Assembly (NCBI RefSeq): GCF_030063445.1
Contig: NZ_JASITD010000002.1
Span: 287,432 to 351,431 of the forward strand
Reading direction: 5' to 3'
From: Hymenobacter sp. H14-R3
GTDB lineage: Bacteria > Bacteroidota > Bacteroidia > Cytophagales > Hymenobacteraceae
Length of the DNA stretch: 64,000 nucleotides
A program made the position numbers and the translations under genes. Shown piece after piece: positions 32,768 through 41,460 of this stretch. Within the stretch, counting starts at the first letter, position 1, and each line of letters starts with the position of its first letter. Under the pieces are notes generated by a model. That model was given only the letters and a program-made list of their open reading frames with translations. It was not told where the DNA came from and made no database searches.

Positions 32768-33379
32768 GTGGCCGACTCTGCTGCTCACTCGCTTGACCCA
32801 TCCCGGTGGCCCGACCGCTACGGGGCTGATTTGTACCGCTTTGCCTACCGGCGCGTGCGGGAAGCTGAGGCGGCAGCCGAGCTGGTGCAGGAAACGTTTT
32901 TGAGTGCGCTGGCGGCCCGCGCTGGCTTTCGGGGCGAGGCGTCGGAGCGCAGTTGGCTGTTCGTGATTTTACGGCACAAGCTGGTGGATTTTTATCGCCA
33001 GCTAGCGCGCCGGGCGGCAGTAGAACAAGCCGACTCCGCCCCCGAGGACCACGAAACGGCCGAGCCGCTCTTTGGCCCGGATGGCCACTGGCTGGCGGCC
33101 CAGGCCCCGCAGGCCTGGCCCCCGGCCCACGATGCCTTGGAGCAGCAGGAGCTGCAACGGATTTTGGCGGCCTGCCAGCAGCGGCTACCGGCGCGCCAGC
33201 AGCTGGTGTTTGCCCGCCGCTTCGTGGAGGAAATTCCGGCCGCCGACATCTGCCAGGAGCTGGCGCTATCGGCGGCCAACTTCTGGGTATTGGTGCACCG
33301 CGCCAAGCTCAGCCTGCGCCAGTGCCTGGAGCGCCACTGGCTGGCGGCCCCGCCCCTACCCACCTCTTCCCCAAGCTGA
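32768..33379 (+). CDS. ECF-type RNA polymerase sigma factor
   Basis: A 203-residue protein starting at a GTG at 32768. Region 2 runs from DLYRFAYRRVREAEAAAELV, then QETFLSALA, to SERSWLFVILRHKLVDFYRQ. Region 4 is LPARQQLVFARRFVEEIPAA followed by DICQELALSAANFWVLVHRA and KLSLRQCLE. A long linker of about 55 residues rich in Ala, Pro and acidic residues separates them. The next gene, overlapping by one base, is a small zinc anti-sigma candidate. The targets are unknown. Confidence 0.9.
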   Translation: MADSAAHSLDPSRWPDRYGADLYRFAYRRVREAEAAAELVQETFLSALAARAGFRGEASERSWLFVILRHKLVDFYRQLARRAAVEQADSAPEDHETAEPLFGPDGHWLAAQAPQAWPPAHDALEQQELQRILAACQQRLPARQQLVFARRFVEEIPAADICQELALSAANFWVLVHRAKLSLRQCLERHWLAAPPLPTSSPS

Positions 33380-33633
33380 TGCTACTCCCTGCTTTTGTGC
33401 GCGACTGCCGCACGGCCACGCGCCTCATCGAGCGCCGGGCCGCGGCCACCCTGCGGCCCGGCGAGCGCCTGCGCCTGTGGGCCCACCTGCGCCTGTGCGT
33501 GTATTGCCGGCGCTACGAGGCCCAAAGCCGGCTATTGGCGCGCCTCGCCCCGCACAGCCCAGAGCCGTTTACACCCGCTACCGCAGCCATGAAAGCGCAG
33601 TGGCAGGACCAGATTACGCAGGCGCTCCGGTAG
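33379..33633 (+). CDS. Small zinc-binding anti-sigma factor candidate
   Basis: 84 residues. The ATG overlaps the sigma stop by one base (TGATG), strong evidence of translational coupling. HLRLCVYC carries H36, C40 and C43, the H-x3-C-x2-C signature of zinc-containing anti-sigma proteins. The rest is helical and basic (RLIERRAAATLRPGERLRLW), with no membrane segment, so it would be a soluble anti-sigma. It is too short for a sensor domain. Confidence 0.8.
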   Translation: MLLPAFVRDCRTATRLIERRAAATLRPGERLRLWAHLRLCVYCRRYEAQSRLLARLAPHSPEPFTPATAAMKAQWQDQITQALR

Positions 33634-33645
33634 GGCAGCTACTAC

Positions 33646-34917
33646 TCAGGGCTGCTTATAAAGCACGCCGCCCTTCAGCACGAGGCGCACCTGGCGCAGG
33701 GCCTGCACCTGCTGGGTGGGGTTGCCGGCCACGGCCACGAGGTCGGCGAGCAGGCCGGGCGCAATGCGGCCCCGGTCGGCGAGGTGGAAAATGCGGGCGT
33801 TGCCGCTGGTGGCCTGGCGCAGCACTTCGAGGGGCGTGAGGCCGTAGTCCTGCACCAACAGCTCCATTTCGAGGGCATTGTCGCCGTGCGGAAACACGCC
33901 CACGTCGCCACCCATGGCCAACATGACGCCGGCCTGGCGGGCGGCCTGCACGGCGCGGTGCTTCTCCACAATGCGCTGGGGGTCGGGGCCCTGGCCCTTT
34001 TTCCAGCCCTTGTAGCGCGAAATGGCGTCGGAGGCGGCCACCGTAGGGCACAGGGCCACGCCACGCTGCTTCATGAGGCGGAAGACTTCGGGCGTGCCGC
34101 CGTCGCCGTGCTCAATGGTTTCGACGCCGGCCAGCGTGGCGCGGCGCATGCCCTCGGCGGTGCTGGCGTGGGCCACCACGCCGCGCCCGGCCGAGCGGGC
34201 CGTTTGCACAATCAGCGTCAGCTCTTCCTGCGAAAAAGTGGGCTCGGGCGCGTTGTTCAGCCCCCAGCGGTAGTCGGCGTACACCTTGATAACGTCGGCC
34301 CCGTGGCCAATTTGCTCGCGCACGGCCCGCACAATGCCATCTACGCCATCGGCTTCCTGCGCACCCTGGGGCAGGTCCTCCACGGCGGCCAGGTGGGGGC
34401 CGTAGCTACCGGTGGCGACCAGCGCCCGGGTAGCCACCAGTAGCCGCGGGCCGGGGATAATACCCTGGTCAATAGCCATTTTCAACCCCACATCGGCGTA
34501 GCCCGCACCCTCGGTGCCCAGGTCGCGGGCCGTGGTGAAGCCGGCTTGCAGCGTGCGCTGGGCGTGCACGGTGGCGCGGGCCACGCGCAGGGCCTGCGGC
34601 TCGGTGAGCACCTGGTCGTTCCAGCTGGTTTCGTTGTAGGGGTGCAGCAGCAGGTGCGAATGGCCCTCGATGAGGCCCGGCAGCAGCGTGAGGCCGGGCA
34701 GCTCCAGGGTGCGCGCGCCGGCCGGGGCGGCCAGCTGCGCGGCCGGGCCGGCGGCGGTTATCTTCTCGCCTTCGACCAGCACGGCCCAGCCGGGGTGCAG
34801 GTCCTGGCCGTCGAACACGGCGGCGGGGTGCAGGAGCAGGGCCGAGGTTTGGGCGCGGCTGAATACTGGCGTTAATAACCAGAAAACCAATGCATTAATA
34901 ATTATAAATTTAGGCAT
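33646..34917 (-). CDS. Exported amidohydrolase (imidazolonepropionase-like)
   Basis: A 423-residue metal-dependent hydrolase. The frame runs from 35034 through a hairpin repeat; the ATG at 34917 gives MPKFIIINALVFWLLTPVFS, a Sec signal. Metal ligands are H86 and H88 in IEGHSHLLL, a lysine near VIKVYADYRWG, then the histidines of VVAHASTAEG and ETIEHGDGG and the Asp of MGGDVGVFPHG. It would cleave cyclic amides, peptides or related compounds in the periplasm. It follows the penicillin acylase gene on the same strand, separated by a long hairpin. Confidence 0.88.
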   Translation of the reverse strand: MPKFIIINALVFWLLTPVFSRAQTSALLLHPAAVFDGQDLHPGWAVLVEGEKITAAGPAAQLAAPAGARTLELPGLTLLPGLIEGHSHLLLHPYNETSWNDQVLTEPQALRVARATVHAQRTLQAGFTTARDLGTEGAGYADVGLKMAIDQGIIPGPRLLVATRALVATGSYGPHLAAVEDLPQGAQEADGVDGIVRAVREQIGHGADVIKVYADYRWGLNNAPEPTFSQEELTLIVQTARSAGRGVVAHASTAEGMRRATLAGVETIEHGDGGTPEVFRLMKQRGVALCPTVAASDAISRYKGWKKGQGPDPQRIVEKHRAVQAARQAGVMLAMGGDVGVFPHGDNALEMELLVQDYGLTPLEVLRQATSGNARIFHLADRGRIAPGLLADLVAVAGNPTQQVQALRQVRLVLKGGVLYKQP

Positions 34918-34946
34918 AGGGGCTAGGTTTGAGGCGCTTATGACAA

Positions 34947-35056
34947 GTAGCGCGAAGCTTCCGCTTCGTGCGCGAGCACAGCGAGCAGGCGGTATCGCAC
35001 GGCGCGCATAGCGAGGCGCGCTGCGCTCGCGCACGAAAGCGGAAGCTTCGCGCTAC
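34947..35056. repeat. Large inverted repeat between penicillin acylase and amidohydrolase genes
   Basis: The arms begin GTAGCGCGAAGCTTCCGCTT and pair over about 31 bp with 35023-35056, with one base bulged. The inner part is rich in GCGAGC/GCGCGC words. It overlaps the last four bases of the acylase gene, including its stop codon. Confidence 0.88.
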
Positions 35057-37269
35057 TCGCCCAGCCGGTACTGCTTTTCGACGTGCTTTTGCACATCCTC
35101 GGGGTAAAACCACACGTCCTTAAACTGGCCTTCGCAGTAAAGCGGGGCCTGGTCGGTGAAGTGCTTGTCGCCGGGGCGGCTGGCCTGGCCGCCCGTTACC
35201 ACGGAGCGGGCCACCACGCGGGGGCCAAACTCGACCACCGCCACAAAGCTGTTGCCTATGCCGCCGTAGCGCTTTTTGGTGCCGGGGTAGGTGTGCGCGC
35301 CAAACGCGGCCAGCGAGCCCCAGGCCGACGACGTGAAGGCCACCGGGCGGCTCGGCTGCTGGTCATCAAAGGTTTCGTCGATGCGGCCGGTGAGGCGCTG
35401 GTAGCGGTTGACCTCGCCCCACGGCACCTGCCACTTGCCGAAGTCGCGGGTGAGCTCGGCCAGGGTTTCGCTCAGGGCCTGGGCCTTCTCATCGGGCGCG
35501 GTGTGCTCAATGAGGAAGTTGGTAAAGCTAATGTAATCAGTGGCTTGGCCGGCCGGCACGCGGGGGCGGGCCAGCCGCTGCAAGCGCTCGGCCCAGTAGA
35601 TGGCCAGCGTTTGGGCCACCGAGGTTTGGCTGTAATTCAGGTTCCAGGCGCGTAGTATGGGCAGGGCTTTTTCGACCCCGGCGGGCAGCGTGCCGCCCGG
35701 CTCGTCGAGCAGTAGCTGGCAGTCGCGCAGCAGCGAGGGCAGCAGCTTTTCGAAGCCGGCCAGGTGCGGGTCGTTGGCGGCGGCAATGAGCGTATCGAGG
35801 GTGAAGACCTTTTTGCGGCTCAGCACGCGCACCGCGTTAATGCCCCGGTAGTTCTCGGCATCGGGAGCCATGTAGCTGGGGTACTGCGCTTTGGCGGGGC
35901 TGCTAGTGGGGCCGGCCACGGTGTAGGGCGTCGAGTTGCAGTTTTGGATGAAGCCGCTGGCGGGGTTGCGCACCTGCACCAGCTCCTCCACTTTGTGCAG
36001 GCCCTGCCACTCGGTGGCTTTGAGGCTGCCATCGACGGGCTGGCTGAAGTCGTAGCCGGCGGAGCGGCGGGGCATGAAGTTGCCGTGCCAGTAGGCGATA
36101 GTGCCCTGGTTATCAGCAAACACCGTGTTGTTGGAGGCGTTGCCGTTGAGGCGCATCACCTTTTGAAAGCCGGCGTAGTCGTGGGCCTTGGTGCGCAGGT
36201 AGCTCTGCTCCAGGGCTTCGAGGGGCGTGTCCATCATCTTCACGGTCAGCCACTTCTCCCCTACCTTGCCTACCACCGGGCCGTGGGGCGTGCGGTAGGT
36301 GGTGAAGGTGCGCCGCTGCCGCCGGCCATCCTTCAGGTAAACCAATGACAACGTATCAGTTACCACGGGCAGCTGCTGGCCTTCATATTGATACACGAAC
36401 TTGCCGGCCTGCTCGGTTACCGTTTCGAGGTACTCGTCCATCGAGTCGGCCTGGCTGGAGGTGTGCATCCAACCGCATTTCTCGTTAAATCCCTGGTAAA
36501 TAAAGAATTGCCCCCACGTAACGGCCCCGTAGGCGTTGAGGCCGGCGGCGCTGGTCATCTGCACCTCCAAGCGAAAGTAGAACGAAGTGTGCGGGTTGAT
36601 GAGCAGCAGCGGGTGGCCGCTGGCGCTTTTGGCGGGCGCAATGGCGAAGCCGTTGGAGCCGGTCGGCTCGTCGTCGGCTTGCTCAAAGGCCAGCCGCGTT
36701 TCCGCTTTAGGCGGCTGATACGAGGTCCCTTTTTGCTGGCTATAGAACGCCTTGAGGCGCTCCAGGGGCACCACGCTCACGTTGCCCCCAATGCTGCCCT
36801 CGCTGAAGAGTAGCGGCATCCAGGGCTGGAAGCGGTGCAGCAGCCGGGGCCGCACCGCGGGGTGGGTGGCCAGGTAGTAGTTGGTACCGTCGGCAAAGGC
36901 GTGCAGCAGGTCCTTCATCCAGCGGGGGCTGCGGTTGTAAATGCCCACCGCCCGCGTTGAATCCAGAAACAGCCGCTGGCGCAAATCCTCGTAGAGGGCG
37001 GCCTCGCCCCGCACTTCGGCCTGTCGGCCCAGCGCAGTGAGGTAGTTGTCCTCGACGCGCGCAAAATCGTCCTCACACTGCGAGTAGAGCAGGCCAAAAA
37101 CCGCGTCGGCATCGGTTTTGCCCGTGATGTGGGGCACGCCCCAGGTATCGCGGGTGATACTGACGCGCCGGGCCTGCTGCTGCCAGCGGGACATTTCGGC
37201 GGGCGTAAAAGCCTGGGCGTTAGCCTCCCCAGCGGCCAGCAACAACAGGAGCGTAGTAAGTTTGTGCAT
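35053..37269 (-). CDS. Penicillin acylase family amidase (Ntn-hydrolase)
   Basis: A 738-residue secreted precursor that should cut itself into two chains. The signal MHKLTTLLLLLAAGEANAQ ends near residue 19. The nucleophile serine is S205 in PTGSNGFAIAP, which would be the start of the beta chain. Supporting motifs are TRDTWGVPHITGKTDADAVF, LLLINPHTSFYF and NGNASNNTVFADNQGTIAYW. Members hydrolyse penicillins, acyl-homoserine lactones or bile-salt-like amides; the natural substrate here is unknown. It is the first gene of a likely unit with the amidohydrolase. Confidence 0.9.
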   Translation of the reverse strand: MHKLTTLLLLLAAGEANAQAFTPAEMSRWQQQARRVSITRDTWGVPHITGKTDADAVFGLLYSQCEDDFARVEDNYLTALGRQAEVRGEAALYEDLRQRLFLDSTRAVGIYNRSPRWMKDLLHAFADGTNYYLATHPAVRPRLLHRFQPWMPLLFSEGSIGGNVSVVPLERLKAFYSQQKGTSYQPPKAETRLAFEQADDEPTGSNGFAIAPAKSASGHPLLLINPHTSFYFRLEVQMTSAAGLNAYGAVTWGQFFIYQGFNEKCGWMHTSSQADSMDEYLETVTEQAGKFVYQYEGQQLPVVTDTLSLVYLKDGRRQRRTFTTYRTPHGPVVGKVGEKWLTVKMMDTPLEALEQSYLRTKAHDYAGFQKVMRLNGNASNNTVFADNQGTIAYWHGNFMPRRSAGYDFSQPVDGSLKATEWQGLHKVEELVQVRNPASGFIQNCNSTPYTVAGPTSSPAKAQYPSYMAPDAENYRGINAVRVLSRKKVFTLDTLIAAANDPHLAGFEKLLPSLLRDCQLLLDEPGGTLPAGVEKALPILRAWNLNYSQTSVAQTLAIYWAERLQRLARPRVPAGQATDYISFTNFLIEHTAPDEKAQALSETLAELTRDFGKWQVPWGEVNRYQRLTGRIDETFDDQQPSRPVAFTSSAWGSLAAFGAHTYPGTKKRYGGIGNSFVAVVEFGPRVVARSVVTGGQASRPGDKHFTDQAPLYCEGQFKDVWFYPEDVQKHVEKQYRLGE

Positions 37270-37284
37270 CAGCTAATGTCTTGA

Positions 37285-37315
37285 GCTAGTAGCTACTAGC
37301 CGTTAGCTACTAGCT
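37285..37315. repeat. Short palindromic repeat GCTAGTAGCTACTAGC
   Basis: A perfect 16-bp palindrome at 37285-37300, with a further copy of its second half (AGCTACTAGC) at 37305-37314. It lies in the divergent gap between the acylase and VOC genes, where it might serve as an operator; that is speculation. Confidence 0.4.
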
Positions 37316-37509
37316 TTTGTTTTGATTAACAAGTAGTTGCGAAGAGTACGAGTGCCGTCTCATTTCGCCTGACTACTTCCTGACAAGCCGTTTGCGCTGA
37401 TTTTGTGGCGGGAGCGGCCCCGCTGCAAGTTAGGCCGCCGGGCGGGGCTTGCCGGGTTAGCGGCCCGCGCTTCCGTTAGCTACCCACTTCCATAATCCCA
37501 CCCAATCTT

Positions 37510-37992
37510 ATGCTTTTCAATAGCTTACGCATAAAATACCTCGTTGTGCTGGGAGGCCTGCTGGCCGCCGCGGCCCCCGGCCTGGCTTCGCGCGCGGCGG
37601 CGCAGGAGGTGCCGGTGGCCGTCAACCACACGGCGCTCTACGTGCATGACCTGGCCAAGAGCGCGGCGTTTTACCGCGATGTGATGAACCTGACCGAGAT
37701 TCCGGAGCCGTTTAAGGATGGCAAGCACATCTGGTTTCGCACCGGGGCCCACAGCCAGCTGCACGTCATTCAGGGCGCGGCCAAGGTGGAGCCGCACGAC
37801 ATCAACTCGCACCTGGCTTTCCGCGTCAACGACCTTAAGGCCTTTATGGCGCGCCTCGACCAGGCGCACGTGCGCTACGGCACCTGGCAGGGCGAGCAGA
37901 AGCTGACTACCGTGCGCCCCGACGGTATCAAACAGGTGTATTTCCAAGACCCGGATAATTTCTGGCTGGAGGTGAATGATGATAAGTTTTAG
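37510..37992 (+). CDS. Exported VOC-family (glyoxalase-like) protein
   Basis: 160 residues with an N-terminal signal, ending AAAQEV near 30, followed by one vicinal-oxygen-chelate domain. NHTALYVHDLAKSAAFYRDV and MNLTEIPEPF begin the domain, and QVYFQDPDNFWLEVNDDK ends it with the usual D-P-x-N-x-x-E. Probable metal ligands are the His of NHTALYV and the Glu of WLEV. An export signal on a VOC protein is unusual, since most are cytosolic. A real substrate is unknown. Confidence 0.83.
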   Translation: MLFNSLRIKYLVVLGGLLAAAAPGLASRAAAQEVPVAVNHTALYVHDLAKSAAFYRDVMNLTEIPEPFKDGKHIWFRTGAHSQLHVIQGAAKVEPHDINSHLAFRVNDLKAFMARLDQAHVRYGTWQGEQKLTTVRPDGIKQVYFQDPDNFWLEVNDDKF

Positions 37993-38624
37993 GGTATCGC
38001 CCTGGTGGCACCTTACCCCCTAGCCCCGACGCTTCCAACTTCACGCTGATAGCCCCCTGGGCCGGTGGCCTGCACGGACACCAGCCGCCGGGCCACAATG
38101 CCGCGGACAACTACCTGTTTTGCAAGGCAAAATTACTGCCCTCCTGCCGGAGCAGGGGGTACTTTTTCGGCAGAAAGCGCTTCAAAATCCTCCTAAACAG
38201 ACCTTCCGGCCCTGGCTGCACGTTTTGGGCACCCTGCTTCGCGTTAGATAATCGGTGGCCGATACTTCGGGCGGGCCTCCCTCCTTTTCGCGGGCAGCTA
38301 TGGTGGCTGGGTGCGGCGGCGGGCGGCCTCCATAAGGCAGCGCGGCGGCAGCGGACCCGCGGGCGGTGGCCCCGCAAAGGGGGGCTGCTGGACGTTGAAT
38401 TACTAAGTTTTTCGCGGTAAGCTGCTGGGCAACGAGCGCTTTGGCCCCAAATTTTCTTTTACTCCGGCTCGTTACGCTCCTGAAGTAATGGCTGGTAATT
38501 CGCTGAATATAGGCCGCTTAGCACGCGCCTACTGCCAAGATTACGCGGCTGCTTTATATTGCCTCCCCAATTCCGCCCGCCCATGCGGCGCACTTTCTTT
38601 CCACCCACCCCATTTCTCCCTGCT
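37993..38624. other. 632-bp region without a supported gene
   Basis: The frames on both strands are interrupted or look like shadow translations. No terminator, tRNA or repeat was found. An ATG at 38583 could extend the next gene by 14 residues, but that would spoil its Tat signal. Part of this is probably the promoter region of the isomerase at 38625. Confidence 0.5.
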
Positions 38625-39512
38625 ATGACCACCCGCCGAAGCTTTCTGACCGCCGCCGCGCTGCTTTCTGCCAGCTTGCTGGTAGCGCCCTCCGCGTTTG
38701 CCGCCTACAACAAGCGCTACGTGGGCTTGCAACTCTACACCGTGCGCGAGGCCATGGCCAAAGACCCCGCCGGCACGCTGGCCCACCTGGCCAAAATCGG
38801 CTTCAACTCGGTAGAGGGCGCCACCTACACCGGCAGCCAGCAATTTTACGGCATGACGCCCCAGGCCTTTGCCGCGCTGCTCAAGCAAAACGGCCTCATC
38901 ATGCCCAGCAGCCACTACCGCCTGGGCGAGGAGCAAGCCAACGGGGCCCCCGTGCGGGGCACCATGCTCCACGACTGGGACCGCGCCGTGGACGATGCCG
39001 CCGCGGCGGGCGTCAAATACATGGTGTGCGCCTATCTGTCGGAGCCTGAGCGCGGTAACCTTGACCACTACCAGTACATTGCCGAGCAGCTCAACAAGGC
39101 GGGCGAGCGCGCCCACAAGGCCGGCTTGCAGCTCTGCTACCACAACCACGACTTCGAATTCCAGGCCCAGGACGGCAAGCTGCCCTACGACCTGCTGCTC
39201 ACCAGCACCGACAAAGACCTGGTAAAGATGGAGTTGGACCTGTACTGGGTAACTAAGGCGGGCCACGACCCACTCGCCCTCTTCAAGCAGCACCCCGGCC
39301 GCTTCCCGCTCTGGCACGTCAAAGACATGGACCGCACGCCGCAGCACGCCTTCACCGAAGTAGGCAACGGCAGCATCGACTTTAAGAAGATATTCGCCCA
39401 CGCCGACGAGGCGGGCCTCGCCTATTTCTTTGTGGAGCAGGATGTTACGCCCGGCTCGCCGTTTGATAGTATCACGCAGAGCATCAACTACATCAAGAAG
39501 AATTTGGTGTAG
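38625..39512 (+). CDS. Tat-exported TIM-barrel sugar isomerase/epimerase-like protein
   Basis: A 295-residue protein of the xylose-isomerase-like (AP endonuclease 2) family. MTTRRSFLTAAALLSASLLV is a Tat signal with RRSFL. The domain follows with VGLQLYTVREAMAKDPAGTL and LAKIGFNSVEG. Metal and catalytic residues are expected in LCYHNHDFEF, VKMELDLYWVTKAG, FPLWHVKDMD and YFFVEQDV. Members of this family cleave or isomerise 3-keto sugars or other sugar derivatives. It is transcribed against the rest of the locus. A later ATG than the first is chosen to keep the signal. Confidence 0.87.
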   Translation: MTTRRSFLTAAALLSASLLVAPSAFAAYNKRYVGLQLYTVREAMAKDPAGTLAHLAKIGFNSVEGATYTGSQQFYGMTPQAFAALLKQNGLIMPSSHYRLGEEQANGAPVRGTMLHDWDRAVDDAAAAGVKYMVCAYLSEPERGNLDHYQYIAEQLNKAGERAHKAGLQLCYHNHDFEFQAQDGKLPYDLLLTSTDKDLVKMELDLYWVTKAGHDPLALFKQHPGRFPLWHVKDMDRTPQHAFTEVGNGSIDFKKIFAHADEAGLAYFFVEQDVTPGSPFDSITQSINYIKKNLV

Positions 39513-39530
39513 GCAGCACTCCTAGCCCGC

Positions 39531-39575
39531 AAAAAAGAACGTCATGCTTGGGCAAACCCAGCATGACGTTTTTTC
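39531..39575. terminator. Bidirectional terminator, AACGTCATGC family
   Basis: AACGTCATGCTTGGG pairs with CCCAGCATGACGTT with one bulged base, with A-runs before and T-runs after. It lies between the convergent genes ending at 39512 and 39595. Confidence 0.88.
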
Positions 39576-39594
39576 ATAACATACTAATAACAAA

Positions 39595-40377
39595 CTACTT
39601 ATCCGCTGACAGCTCCCGTATCCAAATGTTGCGGAAGCTGAGCGGCTCGCTCTTATCGCCGTGGGCTTGCAGCTTGATGGGGGCCGCACCGTGGGCCTGG
39701 TAGCTGGGCGGGCCAATGTACTGGGTGGGGCCTTTCAGGGTCACGTTGTTTTGCACGAGCACGCCGTTGAGCAGTACCGTTACGCGGGCGGGCGTAGCCA
39801 TGGCGCCGCCGGCGGCGAAGGTGGGGGCCGTCCACACAATGTCGTACACCTGCCACTCGCCGGGCTTGCGGGTGGGGTTGGCCAGCGGTATCAGTTGCTT
39901 GTAAATGCTGCCGGCCATGCCGTTCACGTACGTCTTGTTGTTGTACGAATCCAGCATTTGCAGTTCGTAACCGAGGTCGCCCTTACCGAGCGACGCCAGA
40001 AACAGGCCGCTGTTGCCGCGCGCCTGGCCGGTGCCGCTGATGTTGGCCGGCACGCGCCACTCTAGGTGCAGCTGGTAGTTGGTGAAGGAGCGCTTGGTTT
40101 CGATGTTGCCAGTGCCCTTTTTCACCGTAAACATGCCGCCCGACACCGGCCACGGCGCGGCCACGCTGTGGTCGTCGGTCGAGGTCCACTGGTCAAGGTT
40201 TTTACCGTCGAACAGCACAATGGCGTCATTGGGGGCGTCGCCGACGGTTTTGCCGGGCGTCACCACCTTAGGCACGGGCTCCCACACCTCCGTGTCCTCG
40301 GGCTTGCCGGTTTGCTGGGCGTGGGCGGCCCCCACACCGAGGGCCAAGAGAGCGGTAGCAGCCAGGCGAATGTTCAT
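39595..40377 (-). CDS. Secreted DUF1080 protein (3-keto-disaccharide hydrolase domain)
   Basis: 260 residues, signal MNIRLAATALLALGVGAAHA cut near 20. The rest is a single DUF1080 beta-sandwich: FDGKNLDQWTSTDDHSVAAP, WPVSGGMFTVKKGTGNIETK, YQLHLEWRVPAN, GNSGLFLASL, YELQMLDSYNN and the final YQAHGAAPIKLQAHGD. Known members hydrolyse 3-keto-disaccharides after oxidation by a dehydrogenase. Here two GMC dehydrogenases lie in the same block, a strong contextual match. It is the last gene of the long minus-strand block and follows the isomerase at 40405 by 27 bp. Confidence 0.88.
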   Translation of the reverse strand: MNIRLAATALLALGVGAAHAQQTGKPEDTEVWEPVPKVVTPGKTVGDAPNDAIVLFDGKNLDQWTSTDDHSVAAPWPVSGGMFTVKKGTGNIETKRSFTNYQLHLEWRVPANISGTGQARGNSGLFLASLGKGDLGYELQMLDSYNNKTYVNGMAGSIYKQLIPLANPTRKPGEWQVYDIVWTAPTFAAGGAMATPARVTVLLNGVLVQNNVTLKGPTQYIGPPSYQAHGAAPIKLQAHGDKSEPLSFRNIWIRELSADK

Positions 40378-40404
40378 GCGCGAAAGGGTGGGTTTAGAGG
40401 AAAG

Positions 40405-41289
40405 TTATTTCAGAGCGGGCAGCAAGCTTTTCTTGATGTACGCCGCACTCTGCGTAATGCTTTTATAGGCGTCCATGCCGAAGTTTTCCTGCTCCACAAA
40501 CGGGTGCTTGAGCCCAGCCACGGTAGCGTGGGCAAAAATCTTTTTGAAGTCAATGGACCCCGCTCCTACTTCAGTATTCAACTCCGGCTTGGCCTTGTCC
40601 ATGTCCTTCACGTGCCAGAGCGGGAAGCGCTTGGGATGCGCCTGCATCAGCTTAATGGGGTCCTGGCCGGCCCGCACCACCCAGTAAATGTCCAGCTCAA
40701 AATCAACCAGCGCCGGGTCGGTTTCCTTCAGCATCACGTCATACAACGTGTTGCCGCCCAGTACTTTAAACTCAAAGTCGTGGTTGTGATAGCCCAGCCG
40801 CAGGCCCGCCGATTTACACAGCGCACCAGCCTTGTTGAGCTTCGTAGCAATGGCCTTAAAATCAGCCACCGACGTGCGCACTTTGTCATCCAGATACGGC
40901 ACAATGAGGTAGGTTTGCCCACTGGCCTTGGCCGCCTGTATGTAGGCGGTGAGGTCGTCCTCATTACCCGTGCTCATAAACGCGCCCATGTCGTAGTGGC
41001 CGCTGGTGGTAGTGAGGCCATTGGCTGCCAGCGCCGCCTTCAACTCCGGGGCCGTGAGCCCCCAGAAGTGCTTGTCGCGGCTGTAGCCGTAGGTTTCCAC
41101 GGTCTGGTAGCCGGCTTTGGCCACTTTCGCCAGCGTGCCCTTCACGTCTTTGCCGATGTAGTCGCGCAGGCTATACAGCTGCAAGCCCACTTTGGGCGCG
41201 GCCGGCGCGGCCAGCAGCAGCCCCGGCGCCGTCAGCGACACGGCGGATAGTACGCCAACTTGCTTTATAAAATCCCGGCGTTGCGTCAT
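40405..41289 (-). CDS. Exported TIM-barrel sugar isomerase/epimerase-like protein
   Basis: 294 residues. MTQRRDFIKQVGVLSAVSLT carries a Tat-like RRDFIK motif. It shares family features with the protein at 38625: VGLQLYSLRDYIGKDVKGTL, AKAGYQTVETYGYS, LGYHNHDFEFKV, VDFELDIYWVVRAGQDPIK and FPLWHVKDMDKAKPEL. The two are clearly paralogous, sharing order and spacing of all motifs. They may act on alternative anomers or steps of a 3-keto sugar pathway. It is immediately upstream of the DUF1080 gene. Confidence 0.88.
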   Translation of the reverse strand: MTQRRDFIKQVGVLSAVSLTAPGLLLAAPAAPKVGLQLYSLRDYIGKDVKGTLAKVAKAGYQTVETYGYSRDKHFWGLTAPELKAALAANGLTTTSGHYDMGAFMSTGNEDDLTAYIQAAKASGQTYLIVPYLDDKVRTSVADFKAIATKLNKAGALCKSAGLRLGYHNHDFEFKVLGGNTLYDVMLKETDPALVDFELDIYWVVRAGQDPIKLMQAHPKRFPLWHVKDMDKAKPELNTEVGAGSIDFKKIFAHATVAGLKHPFVEQENFGMDAYKSITQSAAYIKKSLLPALK

Positions 41290-41317
41290 AGTATTGGTAA
41301 ATTTTTAGTGTGATTCA

Positions 41318-41432
41318 GAACGTCATGCTGAGCTTGCGGAAGCATCTCGCCCGGGGTACCAGCTCAATCGTTAGCTCCGCTGACCTTCGGTTCAACAATG
41401 CGCGCGAGATGCTTCCCCGCGGTCTGCATGAA
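41318..41432. repeat. Inverted repeat, AACGTCATGCTGA/GAAGCATCTC family
   Basis: GAACGTCATGCTGAGCTTGC then GGAAGCATCTCGC on the left, with GCGAGATGCTTCC and CTGCATGAAC on the right. The loop of about 50 bp is not conserved. It splits the minus-strand block between the genes at 41289 and 41461. Confidence 0.88.
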
Positions 41433-41460
41433 CTATGCCAGCGCGCGCAAGCAACTACCC

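Noticed and set aside
40066..41250. 394-codon plus-strand frame across the DUF1080 and isomerase genes
   Set aside because: It spans two well-supported minus-strand genes and their gap, and has antisense-type composition.
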